In this document: piece after piece, positions 9,055-16,472 of the stretch | How the letters are laid out: every line of letters begins with the position of its first letter | Numbering within the stretch: the first letter of the stretch is position 1 | Assembly (NCBI GenBank): GCA_023666665.1 | Contig: JAMPBN010000001.1 | Coordinates: 980,799-1,044,798 of the forward strand | Length of the DNA: 64,000 nucleotides | Source of the DNA: Prevotella sp. | Lineage (GTDB): Bacteria; Bacteroidota; Bacteroidia; Bacteroidales; Muribaculaceae | Reading direction: 5' to 3' | The notes under the pieces: model-generated | The model's database searches: none | Seen by the model: only the letters and a program-made list of their open reading frames with translations | What the model was told of the DNA's origin: nothing | Made by a program: the position numbers and the translations under genes

Positions 9055-9062
9055 CAAAGTTA
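9055..9062 (-). promoter_or_regulatory. -7 box TAACTTTG for the AraC operon
   Basis: TAACTTTG on the minus strand matches the Bacteroidota TAnnTTTG element. No clear TTG was seen 19-21 bp upstream, so the match is weaker than others in the window. It lies 4 nt from the annotated ATG at 9050, which implies almost no leader. Confidence 0.45.
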
Positions 9063-9114
9063 GCAAATTTGTAAGAGAAAAATCGCCGTTTAAGAAATAT
9101 TAACACAAATTATA

Positions 9115-9144
9115 TTGTTTTTATGGTTTCTTTGCTTATATTTG
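9115..9144 (+). promoter_or_regulatory. orphan promoter TTG-N19-TATATTTG facing no gene
   Basis: TTG at 9115-9117 and TATATTTG at 9137-9144 are separated by 19 bp, a good Bacteroidota sigma-ABfr match. It points rightward, away from AraC and into the 3' end of rlmD, where there is no plus-strand gene. Confidence 0.45.
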
Positions 9145-9149
9145 CCGCG

Positions 9150-9231
9150 AACACCGAAAAAATAGTTGTTTTATAGATAATTGTGTATTTGAAGCTTTTG
9201 GGTTGCCGCGATGGCTGCCCATTTGTTTTTT
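9150..9231 (+). ncRNA. candidate small RNA of about 80 nt
   Basis: The interval lies between a plus-strand promoter match (9115-9144) and a plus-strand hairpin followed by a T tract (9200-9231). Both flanking genes are on the minus strand, so neither signal serves them. No convincing ORF lies inside. The 3' end would be complementary to the last codon of rlmD. The two signals support each other, but there is no homology evidence. Confidence 0.3.
9200..9231 (+). terminator. rho-independent-like terminator
   Basis: GGG at 9200-9202 pairs with CCC at 9218-9220 and GCC at 9205-9207 with GGC at 9213-9215, with a small mismatch between, then ATTTGTTTTTT. The T tract is on the plus strand; the minus strand has none after the hairpin, so it does not terminate rlmD. 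Confidence 0.4.
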
Positions 9232-10648
9232 ATACACGTAGAGTCAGGCGGCAAACGTTTTCGATATGTGCCGTGTGGGGGAACATATCTACCGGCTGAA
9301 CGGCATCGACATCGTATTTCTCATTGAGCAGCGCAAGGTCGCGGGCCTGCGTGGCCGGGTTGCAGCTGACGTAGACAATGCGCCGGGGTGCGGCATTGAG
9401 AATCACGCGGACCACGTCTTCGTGCATACCGGCTCGGGGCGGGTCAACAATCATCACGTCGGGGCGTCCGTGGGCGGCGATAAATTCGTCGGTCAGAATG
9501 TCTTTCATATCGCCGGCGTAGAACTCGGTGTTGCCCAGGCCATTGTTGGCAGCATTGATTTTTGCGTCGGCAATGGCTTCGGGCACGTATTCTATGCCGA
9601 TAACCCGGCGGGCGCGGCGGGCAATGAACTGCGCAATGGTGCCGGTGCCGGTGTAAAGGTCATAGACCAATTCATCGCCCTTGAGGTCGGCGAGCTCGCG
9701 GGCTACGGAATATAGGCGGTAGGCCTGGCGCGAGTTGGTCTGATAAAACGACTTGGGACCCACGCGGAAGCGCAGACCCTCCATTTCTTCCTCAATGTAA
9801 TCGCGACCCGCAAAAGTGTGTACCTCAAGGTCGGCAAACGTGTCGTTGCACTTGAGGTTGACAACGTAGAGCAGCGCGGTGATGCGGTTGCCGAACTTCT
9901 CGTTGATGGCGGTCATCACGGCGTTGATTGCCTGCGGGTCATCTTCGCCGAAACTCATCAATACCATGACTTCGCCGGTCGATGCCGTGCGAATCATCAT
10001 GGTACGCAGTAAGCCGTGGTTCTCGCGCAGGTCATAAAAGCTGAGGCCGTGGTCCTTGCCGAATTGCTTCACGAAGTTGCGCAGCTCGTTGCCTATTCCG
10101 GCATCCTGCAGGTGGCAGAAGTCAATGTCGAGCACTTTGTCGAACGCCCCGGGAATGTGGAATCCGGCGGCGCGGCGGTCTGCAAACTCCTCGTCGGAAG
10201 CCATCTGCTCGGGGGTGAGCCAAAGCTTTGAGCAGAAAGTGTATTCCATCTTGTTGCGGTAGTCCCAGATTTCCTCTGAGCCGAGGGCGTGAGCTACTTC
10301 GGGGTGGGGAATCTTGGCAATACGGTCAAGGCAGTCAACCACCTGCTGGCGCTTGCATTGCAGCTGAAAGTCGTAAGGCAGATGTTGCCAGCGGCAGCCG
10401 CCGCAGAGGCCAAAGTGGCTGCAACGCGGCTCCACGCGGATTGCCGCCGGTTGCTGCAGGCGCTCAATGCGTCCCTCGGCGTAGGAGTGCTTTTTGCGGA
10501 CTATTTTCACGTCGGCAATGTCGCCAGGTGCGCCGTAGGGAATGAATACCACCATATTGTCCAGGCGGGCCAGGGCGTTGCCCTCGGCAGCCACGCCGGT
10601 TATTTCCAAGCCCTCAATAATGGGCTGCTCTTTCTTTTTTCGTGCCAT
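9230..10648 (-). CDS. rlmD: 23S rRNA (uracil-5-)-methyltransferase, RlmD/TrmA family
   Basis: SAM-dependent enzyme that makes 5-methyluridine in 23S rRNA. An N-terminal TRAM domain (about 10-65) binds RNA. Iron-sulphur cysteines are in CSHFGLCGGC, with a probable fourth Cys in DIDFCHLQ. The Rossmann domain has SFYQTN, LYDLYTGTGTIAQF-like motif I (VYDLYTGTGTIAQF) and VDPPRAGMH, with the nucleophilic Cys in IVYVSCNPATQARD. A TTG codon at 10654 would add two residues; the ATG at 10648 is preferred. RlmCD, RlmD and TrmA are hard to separate by sequence alone, but the Fe-S cysteines favour RlmD-like. No TAnnTTTG promoter was seen in the 286-bp upstream region. Confidence 0.88.
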   Translation of the reverse strand: MARKKKEQPIIEGLEITGVAAEGNALARLDNMVVFIPYGAPGDIADVKIVRKKHSYAEGRIERLQQPAAIRVEPRCSHFGLCGGCRWQHLPYDFQLQCKRQQVVDCLDRIAKIPHPEVAHALGSEEIWDYRNKMEYTFCSKLWLTPEQMASDEEFADRRAAGFHIPGAFDKVLDIDFCHLQDAGIGNELRNFVKQFGKDHGLSFYDLRENHGLLRTMMIRTASTGEVMVLMSFGEDDPQAINAVMTAINEKFGNRITALLYVVNLKCNDTFADLEVHTFAGRDYIEEEMEGLRFRVGPKSFYQTNSRQAYRLYSVARELADLKGDELVYDLYTGTGTIAQFIARRARRVIGIEYVPEAIADAKINAANNGLGNTEFYAGDMKDILTDEFIAAHGRPDVMIVDPPRAGMHEDVVRVILNAAPRRIVYVSCNPATQARDLALLNEKYDVDAVQPVDMFPHTAHIENVCRLTLRV

Positions 10649-10687
10649 AATCAAAATTTGGGTCGCTGTTATTCATATGGAGGGAGG

Positions 10688-10833
10688 GTGTTGCAGAACC
10701 TAAGTAGACCGGCATGGAAGCAGCGGACTTTTGTCCGCTGCGGTTAGCATCTTATTGGTAATCAGGAAAGGCGGCACACCGACCGACAAAAGTCGGTCGG
10801 CTCCATTCCGGTTAATCAAGGTTTTGCAACACT
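10688..10833. repeat. BIME-like pair of inverted REP palindromes
   Basis: Two units face each other. Each arm begins GTGTTGCARAACCT, continues through ACCGGMATGGA and ends in a perfect 9-bp hairpin with a 4-nt loop: GCAGCGGAC-TTTT-GTCCGCTGC (10720-10741) and CCGACCGAC-AAAA-GTCGGTCGG (10779-10800). The spacing and inverted arms resemble bacterial interspersed mosaic elements. It occupies much of the gene-free 10649-10934 spacer. Confidence 0.65.
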
Positions 10834-10870
10834 ATCCAATTTTAACGCCTTAATGGTCAAAGCGGAATAG

Positions 10871-10897
10871 TGGCGGCTGGGAAGCCGCCACCTCCAT
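10871..10897 (-). repeat. third REP-like palindrome
   Basis: TGGCGGCT-GGGA-AGCCGCCA is a perfect 8-bp hairpin at 10871-10890. It is followed on the plus strand by TCCAT at 10893-10897, i.e. ATGGA before the hairpin on the minus strand, as in the neighbouring pair. It lies just downstream of the lipoprotein-barrel gene and could also act as a 3' stabiliser; there is no T tract. Confidence 0.5.
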
Positions 10898-10934
10898 AAT
10901 TTATGTATCAATAGCTGTGCAAAACCGGATGGGG

Positions 10935-11942
10935 TTAGAATGTGTAGCCGGCGCTGACGAAGAGGTTGACGTTGCCGTCGCCGCGGAGTTCATAGTCGCT
11001 GGTGCCGCATGGGGTGGCATAATTGACACCGACCATTACGTTGAAGTGCTTCACGTGATACTGCGCCATAAACTCAACGGGGATAGAAAACTTGGCCTGG
11101 TCTACGTAGCGGTAGCTGTCGTAGCTGTAATCATAATAATAGTCATAGTGCGTATGACGTTGTTCTTCCGTGCAGAAATATCCGCCGATACCGGCACCGA
11201 GCATTATGTTCCAGTGCTTACCGAGGGTTTTGATGACACCAGCTGTCAGTGACGGCGTGGTTTTGTGTTTGCTCTCGTAAGACTCGGAATCGTTGCATTT
11301 CACTGTGGATAGAGCGCCTTTGACATACCAGCCCCACTTTTTGCCGTAGTTACCATACATCAGACCGTAATACAAACCGGCATCTGACGGAGTGTTGGCA
11401 GTCGGACCAATCAGCAGGTTGGCAAACGAACCGCCGTCGGGGGTTGATTTAAATGCCCCGAAGGAATCTTTGGCCTTGCGCTTGGCGGGTTTGCGGGCAG
11501 TGGTGTTGATAAACGGATAGATGGGGGCAACGGTGCTTTGACAGGTCAGAGTGCCGTTGAGGGCGGCAATCTTCTCGGCATCGTCGGAGGTCATCTTGCG
11601 GAAGTTGGTGTAAGATGCCGGGTAGCCGGACACGGTTACCGAGCCGCCGCGAAACAGTCCGCGACGCTTAATCTCGTAGTTGGGTTCTACCAGAATGTCG
11701 GCTCCCGACTCGTTGAGCAGCGTGGCCATGGCCGTTTTCTTCTGCTCGCTCAGCGACACGGTAGAGAGCGGAGACCACTTGAACTCCACGGTGGTTTCTG
11801 CCTTGGGCTGAACGTCGAGGTCGGCCACCGCGAGGCTAAACAGCTCGGTTTGAATGGCTGCGGCCTGCGGGGAGTGGGAGATGGTAGAACACGAGCTTAG
11901 CGTCAGCAAAGCGCCGGCGGCTAAAATCATGTACTTTTTCAT
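10935..11942 (-). CDS. lipoprotein with C-terminal outer membrane beta-barrel-like domain
   Basis: 335 residues from the ATG at 11942; a GTG at 11948 is an alternative. The signal ends in a lipobox (LTLSSC). Residues about 20-120 align with the next gene's product: STISH, ADLDVQP, ADILVEPNYEIKRR, VTVSGYPASYTNF and AALNG match the paralogue nearly position for position. A Lys/Arg-rich linker leads to about 150 residues of alternating strands with aromatic ends (GLYYGLMYGNYG, WGWYVKGALS, NIMLGAGIGGYF, FNVMVGVNYA) ending in GYTF, as outer membrane barrels do. A Tyr/Asp-rich loop lies near residues 275-290. Function unknown. The gene follows the small paralogue after 26 nt, probably as one transcript. 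Confidence 0.7.
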   Translation of the reverse strand: MKKYMILAAGALLTLSSCSTISHSPQAAAIQTELFSLAVADLDVQPKAETTVEFKWSPLSTVSLSEQKKTAMATLLNESGADILVEPNYEIKRRGLFRGGSVTVSGYPASYTNFRKMTSDDAEKIAALNGTLTCQSTVAPIYPFINTTARKPAKRKAKDSFGAFKSTPDGGSFANLLIGPTANTPSDAGLYYGLMYGNYGKKWGWYVKGALSTVKCNDSESYESKHKTTPSLTAGVIKTLGKHWNIMLGAGIGGYFCTEEQRHTHYDYYYDYSYDSYRYVDQAKFSIPVEFMAQYHVKHFNVMVGVNYATPCGTSDYELRGDGNVNLFVSAGYTF

Positions 11943-11968
11943 GTTCACGATGGTGAGGGGGTTAATCG

Positions 11969-12382
11969 TTATTTAACAATTACCGTGCCACCATTGAGAA
12001 CGTTAACTACTTCGGCTTCCTTGAGGGTGGTGTTGTGTACGTTCTTGTAGGTTGCGGGATAACCCTTTACGATAACGTATTTAACGCCGGTAAAGCTCTT
12101 CTTTACTTCGTATTGGGGCGCTACGAGCACGTCGGCGTTGCCGTTGGCTTCAAGAGCTTTGGCTACTGCGGCGCGGATTACTCCCTTTTCGCCTTCGCGC
12201 TGGTATGCCTTGGAGGGGTTGAAGGTGTAAGTAATCTTGTTGGGTGAAACTACCAGGTCGGCGCTTGAGCGGTTGATAATTTCAGAGTCAACGCCCATAG
12301 TGGTGGCGGTGTGTGAGATTGTGGTTTTGCAAGAGCAGAGCGACAGAGCTGCTGCGGCTACAAGAAAAAGGGACTTTTTCAT
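11969..12382 (-). CDS. small lipoprotein, paralogue of downstream neighbour
   Basis: 137 residues with a lipoprotein signal (SLCSC, Cys18). The mature part has ADLVVSP, then a helix rich in Ala (GVIRAAVAKALEANGNADVLVAPQYEVKK) and VKGYPATYKNV, ending at VLNGGTVIVK. The pattern of an Ala-rich helix followed by VLVAPQYE strands recalls periplasmic lipoproteins that present a small alpha/beta domain, but no named family is recognised. It equals the N-terminal domain of the following gene without the barrel-like part, so the two are a tandem duplication with a gained or lost domain. A good minus-strand promoter lies at 12435-12465. Confidence 0.7.
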   Translation of the reverse strand: MKKSLFLVAAAALSLCSCKTTISHTATTMGVDSEIINRSSADLVVSPNKITYTFNPSKAYQREGEKGVIRAAVAKALEANGNADVLVAPQYEVKKSFTGVKYVIVKGYPATYKNVHNTTLKEAEVVNVLNGGTVIVK

Positions 12383-12434
12383 TTTGGTTAAGAAATTGAT
12401 AAATGGTTAATAAAATTGGGTGAAATATTATGCG

Positions 12435-12465
12435 CAAATGTACAAAAAATTTCTAAAGTCAACAA
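12435..12465 (-). promoter_or_regulatory. promoter TTG-N20-TACATTTG for the lipoprotein pair
   Basis: On the minus strand TTG (12465-12463) is followed after 20 bp by TACATTTG (12442-12435). The predicted start of transcription, near 12431, gives a leader of about 50 nt before the ATG at 12382. Confidence 0.6.
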
Positions 12466-12472
12466 TTATTTG

Positions 12473-12480
12473 TAACTTTG
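12473..12480 (+). promoter_or_regulatory. -7 box TAACTTTG for galE
   Basis: TAACTTTG lies 41 nt before the galE ATG. The -33 region is weak and overlaps the divergent promoter for the lipoproteins, so the two may compete for polymerase. Confidence 0.55.
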
Positions 12481-12521
12481 CGGTTAGAAAAAACGTTTAA
12501 CTCTTTAAATCTTTCCATCAT

Positions 12522-13559
12522 ATGAGCAAAGGCACAATCCTCGTTACCGGCGGTACGGGCTATATCGGCTCCCACACCGTGGTTGAGCTTCAGGCAGCCG
12601 GCTACGACGTAGTTATCATTGACAATCTCAGTAATTCAAACGAAAACGTTCTCGACGGCATTGAGAAAATCTCCGGTATCCGTCCGGCGTTCATCAAGGG
12701 CGATTGCTGCGACATGACAGTGTTGAACACCCTGTTTCAGGCTTTCCCCGGCATCAAAGGCATCATTAACTTTGCCGCATCAAAGGCCGTTGGTGAAAGC
12801 ATGGAGAAGCCGGTTCTCTACTACCGCAATAATCTCAACACTCTGATGAACCTGCTCGACTGCATGAAGGAATTCGGCGTCAAGGGCATCGTGTTCTCAA
12901 GCTCCTGCACCGTTTACGGCGAACCCGACGAAAACCCCGTTACCGAGCAGGCTCCCATCAAGAAAGCCACCTCGCCCTATGGCAACACCAAGCAGATCAG
13001 CGAAGAAATCATTACCGACGTTATTAACGCCGGCGCTCCGTTCAAGAGCGTGATTCTGCGCTACTTCAACCCCGTGGGTGCCCACCCCAGCGCAGAAATC
13101 GGCGAGCTGCCCAACGGCGTGCCTCAAAACCTGATTCCTTACATCACCCAGACCGCCATTGGCATCCGCAAGGAACTGAGCGTGTTTGGCGACGATTATC
13201 CCACCCCCGACGGCTCCTGCATCCGCGACTTCATCAACGTTGTTGACCTTGCCAAGGCTCACGTTAAGGCCATGGACCGCATGCTCGAACAGCCTGAAGC
13301 CGAAAAGATTGAAATCTTCAACCTCGGCACCGGCAACGGCGTGAGCGTTCTGGAACTCATCAACACCTTTGAGAGCGCTACCGGCGTTAAGGTTCCCTAC
13401 AAGATTGTGGGCCGTCGTCCCGGCGACATCGAAAAGGTTTGGGGCAACCCCAGCCACGCCAACGACGTGCTCGGCTGGAAAGCCGACACCCCCCTGGCTG
13501 ACACTATGAAGAGCGCCTGGAACTGGCAATGCAAGCTCCGCGAACGCGGCATTATGTAA
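12522..13559 (+). CDS. galE: UDP-glucose 4-epimerase
   Basis: 345 residues, typical for GalE, which interconverts UDP-glucose and UDP-galactose. NAD-binding GGTGYIGSHT is at residues 9-18, the catalytic Ser/Thr region is in FSSSCTVYG, and the Tyr-xxx-Lys pair in SPYGNTK. Substrate-loop motifs LRYFNPVGAH and DGSCIRDFINVVDLA are present. It supplies UDP-galactose for surface polysaccharide or channels galactose into glycolysis. The next gene starts 1 nt after the stop. Confidence 0.95.
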   Translation: MSKGTILVTGGTGYIGSHTVVELQAAGYDVVIIDNLSNSNENVLDGIEKISGIRPAFIKGDCCDMTVLNTLFQAFPGIKGIINFAASKAVGESMEKPVLYYRNNLNTLMNLLDCMKEFGVKGIVFSSSCTVYGEPDENPVTEQAPIKKATSPYGNTKQISEEIITDVINAGAPFKSVILRYFNPVGAHPSAEIGELPNGVPQNLIPYITQTAIGIRKELSVFGDDYPTPDGSCIRDFINVVDLAKAHVKAMDRMLEQPEAEKIEIFNLGTGNGVSVLELINTFESATGVKVPYKIVGRRPGDIEKVWGNPSHANDVLGWKADTPLADTMKSAWNWQCKLRERGIM

Positions 13560-13560
13560 T

Positions 13561-14586
13561 TTGGTAATCTTCATTATACTTTTGGCGGTTGTGACCTTCT
13601 GGGGCGCGAAAGTGTCGGCAGAAGGTCACATTGACTTCCTTGAGCGCGAGCAGACGGGAGCCATCAAGGGCATCTTTGCCGTAATTATTCTCTATGGCCA
13701 CGCCCGCGACTATCTTCAGCCCGCCGACTATGCGGGGCTGTATGATCGCGTTCCGAGCTGGCTGGGTCAGCTGATGGTAGTGATGTTTCTGCTCTATTCG
13801 GGCTATGGCATCATGGAGGCGCTCAAGCGCGACCGCCAAAAGTATATGTCAACTTTTTTGCGCCACAGGCTGCTGCGAACATGGCTGATGTTTGCGGCAG
13901 CTGTGGTGCTTTTTATGATTATGAATCTTCTGCTCGGGCACAATTATTCGGTCTATGACAATCTGATGGCCCTGACGGGTTGGTCAGACGTGGGCAACAG
14001 CAGTTGGTTCGTGTGTGTAATCCTGATACTCTACCTGCTTACCTACGGCGCGCTGTTTGTGGTTAAAAAGACCGAAAATGTTGTCTGGTTGACTTTTGTC
14101 CTCGCCATAGGTCTGATAATCGTGCTGATAAACGCCGACAAAGGAGCTTGTTGGTATGACACCATTCTTGCGTATCCGACCGGTATGCTTGTGTCAATCT
14201 ACAAACCCTGGATTTCAGAGCGCCTGCACGGTCGCAACTGGTATTGGGCCATCGGAGTGACGGGCGCTCTCCTGTTGCTGACATACATCGCGTCGGCCAA
14301 TGGCAACAGACCGGGCTTTTGGCCTTTGACGCTCCATCTGATTTCCGCGATGTTCTTTGGGGTGTTTGTAGTACTGCTGACAATGAGGCTGAAACTTCAA
14401 AATCGCGCACTCAGCTGGCTGGGCACCAACGCTTTTGCTATCTACATACTCCAGCGCCTCGCTATGATAACCTGCGCTCATTTCGGACTCAACGGCAGCC
14501 CCGTGCTCTTTGTCGGCGTGGTGCTTCCCGCCACCCTGCTCATTGCCTCGCTCTTCACCGCCGCCTTCAACCGCGTTCGTCTCTGA
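13561..14586 (+). CDS. acyltransferase 3-type membrane protein, TTG start
   Basis: 341 residues with about ten hydrophobic segments, matching the acyltransferase 3 family that O-acetylates sugars and envelope polymers. The conserved His is in IILYGHARDYL, and the family's C-terminal AIYILQRLA segment is present. A stop at 13507 in this frame and no ATG before the first membrane helix leave TTG at 13561 as the only sensible start (later options are TTG 13582 and GTG 13591). It begins 1 nt after the galE stop, so re-initiation by the same ribosomes is likely. The acceptor is probably a glycan made with galE products, but this rests only on linkage. Confidence 0.75.
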   Translation: MVIFIILLAVVTFWGAKVSAEGHIDFLEREQTGAIKGIFAVIILYGHARDYLQPADYAGLYDRVPSWLGQLMVVMFLLYSGYGIMEALKRDRQKYMSTFLRHRLLRTWLMFAAAVVLFMIMNLLLGHNYSVYDNLMALTGWSDVGNSSWFVCVILILYLLTYGALFVVKKTENVVWLTFVLAIGLIIVLINADKGACWYDTILAYPTGMLVSIYKPWISERLHGRNWYWAIGVTGALLLLTYIASANGNRPGFWPLTLHLISAMFFGVFVVLLTMRLKLQNRALSWLGTNAFAIYILQRLAMITCAHFGLNGSPVLFVGVVLPATLLIASLFTAAFNRVRL

Positions 14587-14592
14587 AAAACA

Positions 14593-14624
14593 TTTGAATA
14601 ATTTGCGGGAAATTCGTAACTTTG
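14593..14624 (+). promoter_or_regulatory. promoter TTTG-N20-TAACTTTG for hpt
   Basis: TTTG at 14593-14596 and TAACTTTG at 14617-14624 with a 20-bp spacer, an excellent match. The leader before the hpt ATG is under 20 nt. Confidence 0.75.
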
Positions 14625-14644
14625 CGGAAATTTTACATAATGCA

Positions 14645-15187
14645 ATGAAGACAGTTACTTATAACGGACTGAATTTTAAAACCTTTATAACCTCTGAAGA
14701 GATTCTGAGCCGTGTGCATCAAATCGCAGCTGAGATTTCCGAGAAGTATAAGGGCAAGAATCCCCTGATTGTGTGCGTGCTCAACGGCGCTTTTCCCTTT
14801 GCCTCAGAGTTGTTTATGAACCTGACTATCGATGCGCAGATTGCCTTTGTGCGCCTGCAGAGCTACTGCGGCACCGAGTCGAGCGGCAACGTGCGCCAAG
14901 TGGTGGGTCTTACTGACTCCGTTAAAGACCGCACCGTAATCGTGGTTGAAGACATCATTGACACCGGCCGCACTATGACGTGCTTCCTTGAAGATCTCAA
15001 GACTCAGCAGCCCGCCGAAGTCAAAGTTGCAACTCTGCTTTTCAAGCCCGATGCTCTCCAAAAGCCGCTGCAACCCGACTACATCGGCTTCACCATACCC
15101 TCAAAGTTCATTATCGGCTACGGCCTTGACCTCGACGGACAGGCTCGCAACCTTAAAGACATATACGTGCTCAATACGGATAATTAG
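14645..15187 (+). CDS. hpt: hypoxanthine phosphoribosyltransferase
   Basis: 181 residues; salvages hypoxanthine and guanine with PRPP. The PRPP-binding motif is VVEDIIDTGRTM, the N-terminal substrate loop is VCVLNGAFPFASEL, and the flexible loop is SYCGTESSGNVR. The frame stays open to 14510, but the promoter at 14593-14624 and normal family N terminus (MKTVTYNGLNFKTFI) fix the start at 14645. It is followed by adk after 57 nt; hpt-adk is a frequent Bacteroidales pair. Confidence 0.93.
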   Translation: MKTVTYNGLNFKTFITSEEILSRVHQIAAEISEKYKGKNPLIVCVLNGAFPFASELFMNLTIDAQIAFVRLQSYCGTESSGNVRQVVGLTDSVKDRTVIVVEDIIDTGRTMTCFLEDLKTQQPAEVKVATLLFKPDALQKPLQPDYIGFTIPSKFIIGYGLDLDGQARNLKDIYVLNTDN

Positions 15188-15244
15188 GCGTTGAGCCTTG
15201 GGTATTTGGCTTTAAGTATCAGGTGTTAGATTTTAATTGAGATT

Positions 15245-15814
15245 ATGAATATAGTAATTTTTGGCGCACCGGGCAGCGGCAAGGGCACTCAGAGCGAGCG
15301 CATCATTGACCGCTACGGTCTGCATCATATATCTACAGGAGAATTGCTGCGCGACCATATTGCTCGTGGCACTGAGCTCGGCAAGGTTGCCGACAGCTTT
15401 ATCAGCAAGGGCAATCTCATTCCCGACGAGCTGATGCTCGACATTCTTGAACACGAACTCGACGCTCACCCCGACGCTAAGGGCGTGATTTTCGACGGCT
15501 TTCCCCGCACCATTCCCCAGGCCGAAGCGCTCGAAAAAATGCTCAAAAAGCGCGGCTCAAAGGTTCACGCCGTAGTGGGCCTCGAAGTGCCCGAAGAGGA
15601 ACTTACCGACCGCCTCATCAAGCGCGGCGCGGAGAGCGGACGCAGCGACGACAACGCCGCCACTATAGCGAAGCGCCTCGAGGTGTATCGCCGTCAGACC
15701 GAACCACTTAAAGAATATTACAACCGCCGCCTCGCCTACTATCCCATTCACGGCAGCGGCAAGGTTGACGACATCTTCGCCGACATTACCAAGGTGATAG
15801 ACAAGGTTCACTAA
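15245..15814 (+). CDS. adk: adenylate kinase
   Basis: 189 residues, short-LID form. The P-loop is GAPGSGKGTQ near residue 7, the AMP-binding part is HHISTGELLRDHIARGTELG, then DGFPRT, and the C-terminal half has DRLIKRG followed by RSDDN and a conserved Arg-rich helix. It lacks the zinc LID insert, as is normal for Bacteroidota. It catalyses ATP + AMP to 2 ADP. It faces pgeF on the opposite strand with 1 nt between the stop codons. Confidence 0.95.
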   Translation: MNIVIFGAPGSGKGTQSERIIDRYGLHHISTGELLRDHIARGTELGKVADSFISKGNLIPDELMLDILEHELDAHPDAKGVIFDGFPRTIPQAEALEKMLKKRGSKVHAVVGLEVPEEELTDRLIKRGAESGRSDDNAATIAKRLEVYRRQTEPLKEYYNRRLAYYPIHGSGKVDDIFADITKVIDKVH

Positions 15815-15815
15815 G

Positions 15816-16472
15816 TCAGTGGCGGCAAATGACTGTCAAGGTGCGATCCTTGAGGTCGCGCCCTTGACGACGCACTGAATAGAGGTCGGCCGACTGTTTT
15901 GAGCAAGCCGGGGGCAGCGCAATATCACTGACTCCGGCTTCGTGCAATTGCAGGGCCACGGCGGTGGAGAGGTCTATGTGGGGGCGCGGTGTCGTAGCGG
16001 CGGAGTTGCGAGGTGGAAAGTGGACCGCACGTGTAGGGAAGAGGGCGGCGACTTCAGGGCCGACCTCAAAACAGTTGGGGCAGATGCACGGCCCCATAGC
16101 GGCGTGGATGCGTTTGGGGTCAGCACCACACTGCTGCATCAGCGCTATGGCGTTGCTGACAATGCCGGCCACTGTGCCGCGCCAGCCGCAATGCACCGCA
16201 GCGGTGATACCGGCCTCAACATCGGCCATCAACAGCGGCAGGCAATCGGCCGTGCGCACTCCGATAATCACTCCCGGGCGGGTACACACCAGGCCGTCAA
16301 CGTCTTGCAGGTCAGCGCCCGGCTCGGCAATGCGCACCGTGGCAGTATGTGTCTGCACCGGAAACACCACCTCCTGTGCCACCCCAAAAAGCTCCGCAAA
16401 CTCAAATCCGGCGCGGGTGCTGAATGCACTCACGCCGGATAAGTCTGTCATCAGTGGAATAATGGGCCGCAT
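15816..16472 (-). CDS. pgeF: peptidoglycan editing factor PgeF (laccase-domain, YfiH)
   Basis: 218 residues of the YfiH/DUF152 family, which cleaves amide-linked errors from peptidoglycan precursors (older annotations: polyphenol oxidase). Metal ligands are visible in the PVQTHTATV His, RTADCLPLL Cys, VHCGWRGT His and GPCICPNCFEVG. The usual C-terminal block is CSKQSADLYSVRRQG. The start overlaps the last base of the rpoD stop codon, so it is translated from the sigma factor transcript. Length is slightly below the 240-270 typical of the family. Confidence 0.88.
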   Translation of the reverse strand: MRPIIPLMTDLSGVSAFSTRAGFEFAELFGVAQEVVFPVQTHTATVRIAEPGADLQDVDGLVCTRPGVIIGVRTADCLPLLMADVEAGITAAVHCGWRGTVAGIVSNAIALMQQCGADPKRIHAAMGPCICPNCFEVGPEVAALFPTRAVHFPPRNSAATTPRPHIDLSTAVALQLHEAGVSDIALPPACSKQSADLYSVRRQGRDLKDRTLTVICRH

